Shown piece by piece: positions 25,367-33,613 of a stretch of DNA of 37,303 bases. The position numbers were made by a program, and so were the translations under genes. This stretch comes from Opitutia bacterium (GTDB taxonomy: Bacteria > Verrucomicrobiota > Verrucomicrobiia > Opitutales > Seribacteraceae). Numbering within the stretch: the first letter of the stretch is position 1; every line of letters starts with the position of its first letter. The notes below the pieces were generated by a model that saw nothing but the letters and a program-made list of their open reading frames with translations, was not told the DNA's origin and did not search any database. The stretch is taken from contig JABGWU010000067.1 of the NCBI GenBank assembly GCA_018645475.1, positions 1-37,303 of the forward strand, given 5' to 3'.

Positions 25367-25470
25367 GGGCAAGGGAAGATTAAATTAATTTGCCGGGTGC
25401 AAAGTTAGAGCGATGAGAACATACTCCAAATTGGGTAAACCAAAAAAGAACATTCACTGGGATAAAGAAA

Positions 25471-26790
25471 TTAGGCCAAAAGTTCCTTCACTACTTTACC
25501 ATCACTTACAATCTCAATGGGGCGATCTCCGGGAGCCATCAATTCTTTATCGGCTACAATTCCTAATCGGTCATACACTGTGGTTGCCAAATCTTCAACT
25601 GATAGCGGATTGTCTTCTGGTGCGGTGGCAAATGCATCGGAAGATCCGTATACCTGTCCACGGGTAATGCCTCCTCCGGCTAATGCGATACTGAAGACTC
25701 TTGGGTAATGATCACGACCATTGGTTTTGTTAATCTTGGGAGTTCTTCCAAATTCAGAAGTCATCATAACCAAGGTGCTATCCAGTAACCCTCGATCGTC
25801 AAGATCTGAGATTAGGGCGGCATAAGCTTTATCCAATTCAGGACCCTGTTTCTTAAATCCCTGTTCAATGTTGGCGTGCATGTCCCAGCCGCCGTAAGTC
25901 ATGGACACAAAGCGAACACCTGATTCAACAAGTCTTCTAGATAACAGCATTCTTTGCCCCGCTTCATTTTTACCGTATCGTTCTTTGATTTTGTCGGTCT
26001 CCTTGCTCATGTCAAATGCCTCACGGGCCTCTTTTGAGCTTATCAACGAGTAGGCATCGTTGTAAAAGTTGTCCATTGAACTCAATGCGTCAGATTTTTC
26101 CATTTTCCTGAAATGGTCATCCACCGTATTGAGAAGAGAGCGGCGTTTGTTGAAACGGTCTTCGGTTATTCCATTGGGAAGAGACAAGTCTTTAACCTTG
26201 AAGTCACTCTTTGCTGGATCTCCACCCAGACCAAAAGGGCCATAGGAAGAACTTAGATACCCGCTTCCCGCAAATTCATTGGGGACCTTAGGTATGCAGA
26301 CATACGGGGGGAGGTTGTCACGAGATCCGAACTCATGTGAGACGACTGAACCAATACTTGGATAGGACAGGGCAGGACTCGGGCGATATCCGGTAAACAT
26401 GTTGTGGGTCCCACGTTCATGAGCCGCTTCGCCATGACTCATTGAGCGACAGATGGTGATTTTATCCGCTATTTTGGCAGACTCTTTAAATTGTTCACTA
26501 AAATGAACTCCGGGAATTTTAGTCGGTATACTTTTAAAAGGACCTCTGTACTCGAGTGGGGCATATGGTTTGGGGTCCCATGATTCCTGATGAGCCATTC
26601 CCCCGGGTAAGTAGATATGGATTACACTTTTAGCCTTACCTTCCTTGGATTGATAAAACTTCTGAGCTCCATGGGATTTTAATCTTAAAAAATCCGCTAG
26701 GGTAAGACCCAGACCTCCTATAAGCCCAACATGGAGAAATTCTCTTCGAGAAAAATGCTTAGGCAATTCAAAACACTTATTTTTTTTCAT
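25471..26790 (-). CDS. Tat-exported DUF1501 protein
   Basis: The 439-residue protein begins with a twin-arginine signal (HFSRREFLHVGLIGGLGLTL). It is a full-length DUF1501 protein, a branch of the alkaline-phosphatase/sulfatase superfamily. Matching segments are VIHIYLPGGMAHQESWDPKP, the SMSHGEAAHERGTHNMFTGY stretch, GVRFVSMTYGGWDMHANIEQ and TLVMMTSEFGRTPKINKTNG followed by RDHYPRVFSIALAGGG. Conserved Asp and His residues (GGWDMH; GRDHYP) could bind metal, but no activity is established for the family. It heads the four-gene operon, as in many planctomycete and verrucomicrobial genomes where DUF1501 accompanies DUF1549/DUF1553. Transcription probably starts in the 200-bp region shared with the divergent RHH gene. 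Confidence 0.93.
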   Translation of the reverse strand: MKKNKCFELPKHFSRREFLHVGLIGGLGLTLADFLRLKSHGAQKFYQSKEGKAKSVIHIYLPGGMAHQESWDPKPYAPLEYRGPFKSIPTKIPGVHFSEQFKESAKIADKITICRSMSHGEAAHERGTHNMFTGYRPSPALSYPSIGSVVSHEFGSRDNLPPYVCIPKVPNEFAGSGYLSSSYGPFGLGGDPAKSDFKVKDLSLPNGITEDRFNKRRSLLNTVDDHFRKMEKSDALSSMDNFYNDAYSLISSKEAREAFDMSKETDKIKERYGKNEAGQRMLLSRRLVESGVRFVSMTYGGWDMHANIEQGFKKQGPELDKAYAALISDLDDRGLLDSTLVMMTSEFGRTPKINKTNGRDHYPRVFSIALAGGGITRGQVYGSSDAFATAPEDNPLSVEDLATTVYDRLGIVADKELMAPGDRPIEIVSDGKVVKELLA

Positions 26791-26906
26791 GAGACCTTTT
26801 GTTCGTTTAATTCCTGAATTTATTAGATTCTATTTAAAGGTAATATCCAATCAAGCTATATTTGGACATATTTAATTATTATTTTTGAATACTAGCTTCG
26901 AAACTT

Positions 26907-26955
26907 TTGCAAGTATATTAATACTATAGAATTTAATTTTATTAAATACTTGCAA
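26907..26955. promoter_or_regulatory. 10-bp inverted repeat in DUF1501/RHH divergent promoter region
   Basis: TTGCAAGTAT (26907-26916) and ATACTTGCAA (26946-26955) are exact reverse complements separated by 29 bp of almost pure A/T. They lie between the DUF1501 operon (start 26790) and the RHH gene (start 26990). Each arm holds a TTGCAA that could serve as a -35-like element pointing inward over the AT-rich spacer. Alternatively, the arms are paired binding sites for the adjacent ribbon-helix-helix protein, which would then control both directions. Confidence 0.5.
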
Positions 26956-26989
26956 TGCAATCTATCTGATGTTTGTGTACTAACACACA

Positions 26990-27268
26990 ATGGCAAAAGG
27001 AAAAACGGTTACAATTCGCGTTCCAGAGCAGACTTTCGATCAAATTAAAGGTGTATGTTCGAACCTTGGTGACGCTTATAACTTTAATCAGTTTGTAAAC
27101 CAAAGTCTTTCAGCGATGCTCGAAGTGATCCATCATGACGGCGAGCAAGTGCCCATTCCAAAGTTTGCGATGATGGCAAGATTGATGAAGAATTATGAGG
27201 AATCAGTTTTTCGGGATAAAAGAATAACAGGTAATGTGGATGGAGAAGGAGCACGAAATTCAGACTAA
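26990..27268 (+). CDS. ribbon-helix-helix (Arc/MetJ-like) DNA-binding protein
   Basis: The 92-residue protein has an N-terminal half fitting the RHH fold: beta strand KTVTIRVPEQ, helix TFDQIKGVCSNLGD, then NFNQFVNQSLSAMLEVI as the second helix. Residues Thr/Arg in the strand would contact DNA. The C-terminal half (PKFAMMARLMKNYEESVF) may form a further helix. The reading frame overlaps the next gene by 35 bp, so translation is likely coupled. The ATG has no Shine-Dalgarno; instead TTGTGT and ACACAA flank ACTAAC immediately before and into the start, a small dyad. Proposed role: autoregulator of the RHH/channel/secretin operon and perhaps of the divergent cytochrome operon. A toxin-antitoxin role is unlikely given the partner. 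Confidence 0.72.
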   Translation: MAKGKTVTIRVPEQTFDQIKGVCSNLGDAYNFNQFVNQSLSAMLEVIHHDGEQVPIPKFAMMARLMKNYEESVFRDKRITGNVDGEGARNSD

Positions 27269-28790
27269 ACAGGAAATTCCAGTGGTATTTCTTTTGAGAA
27301 GGTTGTGGATTCCACTTTCTTTCTTCCTTTTCTTTCTGGTTTCAATATCAAGTAAAGAAGAGTTACTGATTCGTTTTCTTGGAAATGCATCGGAAGTAGT
27401 GAAAGATGTTGTTGAGTACGGAAGTCAAATTGGTTTGTGGATGTCGACTGCATTTCTTGCTCAGCGATTAATCACTGTTTTTGTGTGGGACGGTTTGATT
27501 GCAGGTATTTCAGGAAGACCGGTTCCCCGTTTGCCTAAGGATGTAACTGCTCTTTGTGTTTTTGCGGTGACTGTTGTAGGTGTGCTTGCTACGGTCTTCG
27601 ATCAGTCCGTTACGGGTATATGGGCAACATCAGGTGTGGTAAGTATTGTGATTGGTATCGCACTTCGAAATGTTATTCTTGATGTGTTTATTGGGTTGTC
27701 GATGCATATTGAAAAATCTTTTCGAATTGGTGACTGGGTCATGGTTCATCAAAACCGAAGGGAAACACATATTGTTGGGCAGGTAATCGAGGTGAATTGG
27801 AGAACCACCCGATTAAAGACGACCGCGAAAAATATGGTGGTGGTTCCAAACAGTAAAATGGGTGAAGCGATATTGACGAACTATATGCAACCCCAACCGC
27901 ATTTTCGGGTAGATTTGAATTTTGTTCTCGATTATTCGGTTTCTCCAGATCGAGCGATCCGTGTTCTGATGTCAGGGGTTCGGGCACTTGCGGATAATGA
28001 GAGAATTCTGACAGAACCAGTTCCAGAAGTTCGACTTGATGAAGCTTTGTCCGGTGGTCAAAAATATGAAGTCCGTTTCTTTATCCTTCCCGTTAATATT
28101 TCCCCTAAAGAATCTAAGCACCTTGTGAACAAAAGTGTGATCGAGCATCTTGCCCGGGCGGGACTTTCACCATCGATGGAAAAAGAAATGGTTTTTTGGA
28201 ATGACAGTTCAGGTTTTCCCATAATTCCTTCAATCAATGAAGAAAGTTTTGACGAGGTGCTTGATCGTAGCAAACTATTCAAAATATTAGAAAAAGAAGA
28301 TCGTGTTGCTCTTATTAAAAATGCATCTCGAAAAGATCTGAAACCGGGAGAAGTTTTATACAGGCAGGGTAATATTGGAGACTCTTTTTACTTCCTTGCG
28401 GAAGGTTTACTTTGTTCATCCATTGAAGTCGCCGGTATTGGAAATAAGGCAAAAGTTGAACGATTAGAATCCGGTTCCCATTTTGGCGAGGAAGGGGTGC
28501 TCAAAAGAGGTCCCCGAATTTCAACAATAACAGCCCAAACAGAATGTGTGATTTTTGAATTCGATTCTTCTATGATCGATCGATTGGCAACACAAAGTGG
28601 GGATTTCTTATCATTATTGAATGAGAAAATGGTGCTGGGGCAAGATAGAATTATGAAAACAAAATGGCGGGTGAATAATGAAACAAAAACTTCACTAGCT
28701 CCCTTAAAAAAGAGTGGTGTTGGCCAATCAATACAGACATTTTTTTCCGATTTTTTCCCTGCACAACCTAACACAACTACTAAGAAATAG
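27234..28790 (+). CDS. MscS-type channel with C-terminal cyclic-nucleotide-binding domain
   Basis: The 518-residue protein has four likely membrane segments (about 18-38, 68-90, 103-123, 129-150). The last, GVVSIVIGIALRNVILDVF, is the MscS pore helix. The MscS beta domain follows: IEKSFRIGDWVMV, then GQVIEVNWRTTRLKT, MVVVPNSKMGEAILTNY. Residues ~340-480 form a cNMP-binding domain (LKPGEVLYRQGNIGDSFYFL, HFGEEGVLKRGPRISTITAQ), retaining the Gly-Glu and Arg of the phosphate-binding cassette. This is the architecture of bCNG-type channels, so gating by cAMP or cGMP at the inner membrane is a fair inference. ATG 27234 (or 27240) gives a 35-bp overlap with the RHH gene; a TTG near 27291 would avoid it. 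The secretin gene starts 8 bp downstream. Confidence 0.9.
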   Translation: MWMEKEHEIQTKQEIPVVFLLRRLWIPLSFFLFFLVSISSKEELLIRFLGNASEVVKDVVEYGSQIGLWMSTAFLAQRLITVFVWDGLIAGISGRPVPRLPKDVTALCVFAVTVVGVLATVFDQSVTGIWATSGVVSIVIGIALRNVILDVFIGLSMHIEKSFRIGDWVMVHQNRRETHIVGQVIEVNWRTTRLKTTAKNMVVVPNSKMGEAILTNYMQPQPHFRVDLNFVLDYSVSPDRAIRVLMSGVRALADNERILTEPVPEVRLDEALSGGQKYEVRFFILPVNISPKESKHLVNKSVIEHLARAGLSPSMEKEMVFWNDSSGFPIIPSINEESFDEVLDRSKLFKILEKEDRVALIKNASRKDLKPGEVLYRQGNIGDSFYFLAEGLLCSSIEVAGIGNKAKVERLESGSHFGEEGVLKRGPRISTITAQTECVIFEFDSSMIDRLATQSGDFLSLLNEKMVLGQDRIMKTKWRVNNETKTSLAPLKKSGVGQSIQTFFSDFFPAQPNTTTKK

Positions 28791-28798
28791 AATTTATA

Positions 28799-30865
28799 AT
28801 GAAGACTTATTTTTGCATTTTTATATTTTTTAATTTTTTTATCAATTTAAGTATACTTATTGGGCAAGAAAAGAAGGCATTGGAATCTTCTCAAGTTGAG
28901 ATGGTTTCTGAACGGATTCGTTTAAGCTACATTGATCCAGTTCGATGCTCGCAGTTACTAAATTTTTATGGAGTATCCATTGGTGATCCTCAAAAACCAA
29001 TCGACCACAATCAGTTGCCTGTCGTGGTAGTAGTACCAGAAACCACTTTCCATGAGACCATTCCGGATCATGAAAAAATCTTTCCTCAAACGGAGACGGA
29101 TCCAATTAATGAATTGCTTCTCTTTTATGACCCAACGGTTCCAGAGAAAGCAGGTAAAGTCAGGAGAATTATAAAAGAGCAAATTGATTTACCTGCCCGC
29201 AAAATTATGATCGAGGCAATGGTTCTTGAAATATCCTCACAAGCACTCGATCAGCTTGGAGTTGAATGGGATTTTAATAGTGGTCGGGAGGGGATTTCGA
29301 GAGGGAATTTTTTCCAAGACAAACTTGACGGTGAAAACGATAGTTTAATTCTTGGTCGCATTGCATATCCAGCTGCCGGAAATGCTCAACTTGATGCCAC
29401 CATTACTAATGTTTTTCGCGAATTCAATGTTAGGTTACAGGCATTAGTAGAGGATGGGTCAGCCCAAGTGTTGTCTCGTCCAAGTGTCCTCACTTTAGAC
29501 AATCGAATGGCTTTCATAAATGTTTCGGAAAAGATTCCAATCGCAAATACCAAATTTGTTAAGGATTACATAAGTGCAGTTGATTTTCGTGATGTAGTAG
29601 CTGGAATTCAATTGGCTGTTCGACCAAGAATAAGCAGTGATGGTGCCGAAGTTTCTCTTCAGATAAACGCGGCTGTTTCAGCTCGTGTCCCAGGGAAAGA
29701 TCAAGAAGTACTGGGAAAGGATTCCATTGTTCTTGCAACTGCACCCACTTTATCGATTCGGGAGGTAAAGACCTATGCACGTATTGCTAATGATACTCCT
29801 TTTATTGTCGGTGGATTAATTGCAAAAGATTCTGAAGAAACCTTGAAAAAAGTACCTTTATTAGGTGATATTCCATTTTTGGGCGCTTTATTTCGTTCAA
29901 AGACAGAAACGGGGCAGAAACGGGAAGTAATCATTGTAATCACTCCTTCTGTTTTACCGGATGAAAGTCCGGTACATGCAGGTATGCCAAAAGATGATGA
30001 TTTGTTCGACCAATTTGGCCACCGGTTATTTCGAGATGCATATCGAATCCGAGCAGAAGACACATTTGATTTAAGGTATCTAACTGAGAATAAAGGTTTG
30101 CAACGGCTTCAAAAAACGGTTGACCGTGTAGTGAGTGATCATCCGCAATTATCAAGTTCATATCCATATAAGAATTTTGCGGAAGAATCTGTTCCCGGTG
30201 AAGCGGCCCTGGTTCGCAGGCAAATTTACGAAGTACTGAAGCGACAAAAAGCATCCGAGGTTTTGGATGAGGAGAAATTGATCTTTTTTGAAAAGAATGA
30301 AGCGAAGGGTGCTGGTTTTAAGGTTCGTTTTTTGGCTGAATATTTACGTGAGTTTGCCCCTTTTGTTCTAGAAAAAAAGGATAGTGGAAAAGCTTTTGGT
30401 CTATGTTTTCGAATGAGAAGAGATTCACTCGCCATTGATCAGTTGCTTGAAGAACCCGTCCCGGAAGTTAAGATTGTTGATTGTCCAGATAGCAAGAGTT
30501 GGCGTTCCCTCCTGCTTGAATCTAATAAAATATCTCCTGGTATGTCCCCAAAACAAGTAATATTCCTCAGGAATCAAGGTGATTTAAATCGATTAAAAAA
30601 CGCGATTTTAATGAAAAAAATAATATCGCTCAATGCGACCAATTATATTCTTAAACTCAAGAATTTTACTCGTGGCCGTCTTCTACGAATGCCAACTGTG
30701 AGGGAAGAGGATGTGGAGTTAATTGATGCCGATGTGGCTACCTGTTATTACCACTCCGAGCTTTACTATTCTGTATTGGAAGAATCTCTGCAAAATGATT
30801 ATGCTGCATTGAGACAAGTGCTGAGTGGGACCGCATACAGTTCTGAATTGATCAAGCAGCCTTAG
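28799..30865 (+). CDS. orphan secretin-domain outer-membrane protein with long C-terminal extension
   Basis: The 688-residue protein has a Sec signal (FIFFNFFINLSILIG). Residues ~125-160 resemble a short secretin N-domain strand set (IDLPARKIMIEAMVLEIS). Residues ~210-385 are the secretin core: LQALVEDGSAQVLSRPSVLT, VRPRISSDGAEVSL, TPFIVGGLIAKDSEE, then the diagnostic VPLLGDIPFLGALFRS and EVIIVITPSVL. The ~300 residues after this match nothing I know. Secretins form outer-membrane channels for type II/III secretion or pili. No other component is adjacent, and the protein has fewer N-terminal ring domains than GspD or PilQ. It probably shares a transcript with the RHH and channel genes. It converges with the FAD-oxidase gene, with 3 bp between. 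Confidence 0.88.
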   Translation: MKTYFCIFIFFNFFINLSILIGQEKKALESSQVEMVSERIRLSYIDPVRCSQLLNFYGVSIGDPQKPIDHNQLPVVVVVPETTFHETIPDHEKIFPQTETDPINELLLFYDPTVPEKAGKVRRIIKEQIDLPARKIMIEAMVLEISSQALDQLGVEWDFNSGREGISRGNFFQDKLDGENDSLILGRIAYPAAGNAQLDATITNVFREFNVRLQALVEDGSAQVLSRPSVLTLDNRMAFINVSEKIPIANTKFVKDYISAVDFRDVVAGIQLAVRPRISSDGAEVSLQINAAVSARVPGKDQEVLGKDSIVLATAPTLSIREVKTYARIANDTPFIVGGLIAKDSEETLKKVPLLGDIPFLGALFRSKTETGQKREVIIVITPSVLPDESPVHAGMPKDDDLFDQFGHRLFRDAYRIRAEDTFDLRYLTENKGLQRLQKTVDRVVSDHPQLSSSYPYKNFAEESVPGEAALVRRQIYEVLKRQKASEVLDEEKLIFFEKNEAKGAGFKVRFLAEYLREFAPFVLEKKDSGKAFGLCFRMRRDSLAIDQLLEEPVPEVKIVDCPDSKSWRSLLLESNKISPGMSPKQVIFLRNQGDLNRLKNAILMKKIISLNATNYILKLKNFTRGRLLRMPTVREEDVELIDADVATCYYHSELYYSVLEESLQNDYAALRQVLSGTAYSSELIKQP

Positions 30866-30868
30866 CCT

Positions 30869-32362
30869 TTATTGCCTTTTTACCGATTTAGTGAGGTAGT
30901 CGTAGAAACCACTGTAGAATGTTTCCATAGGGTCCCATTTTTTTTTGGCTTTTAAGAAGGGTTGGAGTTGAGGGTACCCTTTTGCAAAGTGTTTTGGAGC
31001 CGCATAGTTACGATAGGGCAGGTAAAAGGTTCCTGCTTGATCGAGTGCTGCGTCAAAGAGTGTGCGAATTCGGGACTTCAATAATCCTTCCGCTTTTTTG
31101 TTTTGGTCAATTGTAAAGAGCATGACCAACCCAAACATATCCGTTTTTGCGTAGGCCAAAGCGGAGTCCGTATCTTTTTTTATTTCTCGGATGGTTACAT
31201 TGAGAAGACTATCTGTATGATCTTGAAGAATTTTTTTTGCTTCCGGAATAAAGTTGGAGAATTTCTCCTTAGGAATAAACACCTCCACCAATATGTCTGT
31301 TTTTTTATTATTGTTATTTGTGAACACGCGTACGGGTTCGAGCATTAAATTAACTCTCGCATGAACCCCTCCTGCTTCTCCTCCCAATAAGTTTTCTATC
31401 CATTGCCGAAAAGATTTCCCCCGGTTACTACCCAAAGATGCTCTAAAAACAGCCCGAGCAATCGAATTTTTAAACGAGATTTTATACTCTCCCGGTTGTT
31501 TTGAAATTTTTCCAGTAGTTACATAATTGGTCAGCAGAACCTGATCAAAAAAGGTTTCCTGAGCCACCGATAATCTACCAAAAGCTAACCGGACTGGATT
31601 TTCTTTTATTTTATTCCATTCTTTTAGAAAATCTTTGAAATGATGAACTTGATGCGAAGATCGAAGAATTTCATTGGGCACCGGTTTAATCCAGACCTCA
31701 AGGATAATGCCAAATAAACCATATCCTCCTAAGGCATGCTTAAATAATTCGCCATTTTCTTTTCTTGAGCAGATCAGGACTTCTCCCTTTGCAGTAAAAA
31801 CTGAAATCTTTTGCACCGAGGATGCAACAGGAGGGCGGTCAGGTTGCCAACCATGTGCATTTACGCTCAGAGTTCCGCCAATTGAAAAGTCCGCATTGCT
31901 TTGCATTATTTCAACCGATAATCCAAGGGGAGCGAGGAATTGCAGAACATCTTTCCAACTGGCGCCTGCTTGAACCCGAAGTAAGCCATTTTCCATTTTC
32001 ATTCCGTTCAAAGGAGAAAGATCAATATGAATAGCATTCTGCATAATGCTTTGTTTTCCCATGGAGTGCCTTGCACCAATCGGGATTATCTTTTTATTTT
32101 CTACCTTAGCTTGCCGTAGAGAGTTTTTAAGAATGTCAATGGATTGATTGACATCTTTAGGTAGCGTGATCACACCACCATGGTTTGTTTCATTTAATCC
32201 ACTCGCATCGTTAATTACCCGTTCGCTCATGGTAAATTTTTGATCGTCAGGAATCGGATCAGTGATCAAAAAAAAGCAGACTCTTAGGGTGGGATAAGAC
32301 AGCCAAAAAGCGAGAGTGAGTAAAACTGCCAGTATGATTTTTTTAGCTGAGGGGAAATTCAT
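30869..32362 (-). CDS. FAD-binding oxidase, ALO/GULO-like
   Basis: The 497-residue protein has an N-terminal hydrophobic segment (IILAVLLTLAFWLSYPTLRV), a signal anchor that would place the enzyme outside the inner membrane. Residues ~65-245 form a PCMH-type FAD domain (FAD_binding_4): IPIGARHSMG, where His may hold FAD covalently as in GxGHS relatives, then LRVQAGASWKDVLQFLAPLG, NADFSIGGTLSVNAHGW and LGGYGLFGIILEVWIKPVPN. The C-terminal half ends like D-arabinono-1,4-lactone oxidases (FLKAKKKWDPMETFYSGF). Oxidation of an aldonolactone or sugar alcohol with oxygen or a carrier as acceptor is likely; the substrate cannot be named. It lies divergent from the esterase-sulfatase pair across about 100 bp. 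Confidence 0.88.
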   Translation of the reverse strand: MNFPSAKKIILAVLLTLAFWLSYPTLRVCFFLITDPIPDDQKFTMSERVINDASGLNETNHGGVITLPKDVNQSIDILKNSLRQAKVENKKIIPIGARHSMGKQSIMQNAIHIDLSPLNGMKMENGLLRVQAGASWKDVLQFLAPLGLSVEIMQSNADFSIGGTLSVNAHGWQPDRPPVASSVQKISVFTAKGEVLICSRKENGELFKHALGGYGLFGIILEVWIKPVPNEILRSSHQVHHFKDFLKEWNKIKENPVRLAFGRLSVAQETFFDQVLLTNYVTTGKISKQPGEYKISFKNSIARAVFRASLGSNRGKSFRQWIENLLGGEAGGVHARVNLMLEPVRVFTNNNNKKTDILVEVFIPKEKFSNFIPEAKKILQDHTDSLLNVTIREIKKDTDSALAYAKTDMFGLVMLFTIDQNKKAEGLLKSRIRTLFDAALDQAGTFYLPYRNYAAPKHFAKGYPQLQPFLKAKKKWDPMETFYSGFYDYLTKSVKRQ

Positions 32363-32463
32363 TAGTCAAAACTTATTAAACGCTTTGCGAGGGTAGAAAT
32401 GAAATTTTGTATAAAATTAATTTTAGGATTGCTACCATTTTTTTATATCAGAAAGGTAAGGCT

Positions 32464-33609
32464 ATGAAACCTTTCCAGAAATTCGCAATTATTATTTTAT
32501 TTACTTTTTTGGCTAATTTCACTGCGAGTTTCGCTCAAAAAAAGGTGCAGGTTTTTATTTTAGCTGGTCAGTCAAATATGGAAGGCAAGGGGGGGATTGA
32601 TCCATTACTTGACCATCAAATTACTGCTCCAGATACACGAGAGTTCTTTGCTCACCTTCACAAGGGAGGTGAATATATTAAGCGGAAGGATGTATGGATT
32701 AATTACTTAGACCGTCGTGGGCTGTTAACTGTGGGGTATGGATCGCCGGGTAAGATTGGCCCCGAGTTGGAATTTGGAAATGTTATGGGAGATCATTTTG
32801 ATGAACAGGTTCTGTTAATCAAGACTGCATGGGGAGGAAAGAGCATTGCCCGGGATTTTCGTCCACCCAGTTCTGGTTTGCCTTCTGATCCGAGGATCAA
32901 GGAGTTTGTAGAAAATATGGCAAAGCGTGAGTTTAATAACTTGGTTAATAATAAATGGAAATCACTCAAAAAATCAGCTCCAAAAATTTCCCGGAAGGAA
33001 GTTGAAGAAAATTTGGATGTGAATATTGAATCAATAATCGAGCAAAAGGGTGCCTCATTTCGAGAAGAAATTATTGAGAGTCATGGGGTCTATTATCGCT
33101 TAATGATGAAGGAAATTCGAACCACCCTTTCCCAACTTAAAGAGCGCTTCCCATCTTACCAGAATCAGGGATACAATATTTCTGGATTCGTATGGTTTCA
33201 GGGGTGGAATGATATGTACAATGGTTTTCAGGATGAGTACGCCGAGAATATGAAAAACTTCATCAAGGATGTTCGCAAGGACCTAGGAAGTCCTAAACTT
33301 CCCTTTGTTATTGGTGTTATGGGGCAGAACGGGTTTAAGGAAGCGGCTGGGAATATGGCAATCGTGAAGGCCGCACAGGCATCGATGAACGAGATCAACG
33401 AATTTAGGGGAAATGTGAGGGCCATTCCGACAGATATTTATTGGGATAAAAAGGCGGACGAGGCTTATCCTACATGGCGGGAGAATTTGGAGGAGTGGAA
33501 AAAAATCGGTTCGGATCGTCCGTACCATTACCTTGGGAGTACAATCTTCTTTTCCCGAGCGGGTCGAGGCTTTGGAGAAACTATGCTGAAAATAATAACC
33601 CAAAATTAG
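32464..33609 (+). CDS. exported sialate O-acetylesterase-like carbohydrate esterase
   Basis: From the ATG at 32464 the protein has 381 residues. The start is supported by AAAGGTAAGG a few bases upstream and a signal peptide directly after it (FAIIILFTFLANFTASFA). The open frame begins 57 bp earlier, but that extension is implausible. The SGNH-like SASA domain starts at VQVFILAGQSNMEGKGG, with the nucleophile Ser in GQSNMEG. KTAWGGKSIARDFRPP and GFVWFQGWNDMYNG (oxyanion-hole region) are typical, and the C-terminal RPYHYLGSTIFFSRAG supplies the likely catalytic His. It removes acetyl or similar esters from sugars. The sulfatase gene begins 4 bp after its stop, so the pair probably desulfates and deacetylates the same polysaccharide in the periplasm. 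Confidence 0.9.
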   Translation: MKPFQKFAIIILFTFLANFTASFAQKKVQVFILAGQSNMEGKGGIDPLLDHQITAPDTREFFAHLHKGGEYIKRKDVWINYLDRRGLLTVGYGSPGKIGPELEFGNVMGDHFDEQVLLIKTAWGGKSIARDFRPPSSGLPSDPRIKEFVENMAKREFNNLVNNKWKSLKKSAPKISRKEVEENLDVNIESIIEQKGASFREEIIESHGVYYRLMMKEIRTTLSQLKERFPSYQNQGYNISGFVWFQGWNDMYNGFQDEYAENMKNFIKDVRKDLGSPKLPFVIGVMGQNGFKEAAGNMAIVKAAQASMNEINEFRGNVRAIPTDIYWDKKADEAYPTWRENLEEWKKIGSDRPYHYLGSTIFFSRAGRGFGETMLKIITQN

Positions 33610-33613
33610 ACCA

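Noticed and set aside
26990-28790. RHH gene plus overlapping gene as a toxin-antitoxin module
   Set aside because: The overlapping partner is a full MscS/cNMP-binding channel of 518 residues, not a toxin; an autoregulated operon fits better.
10699-30865. Complete type II secretion system in the window
   Set aside because: Only a GspG-like pseudopilin and a distant orphan secretin are present; no GspE ATPase, GspF or GspC-like gene is visible.
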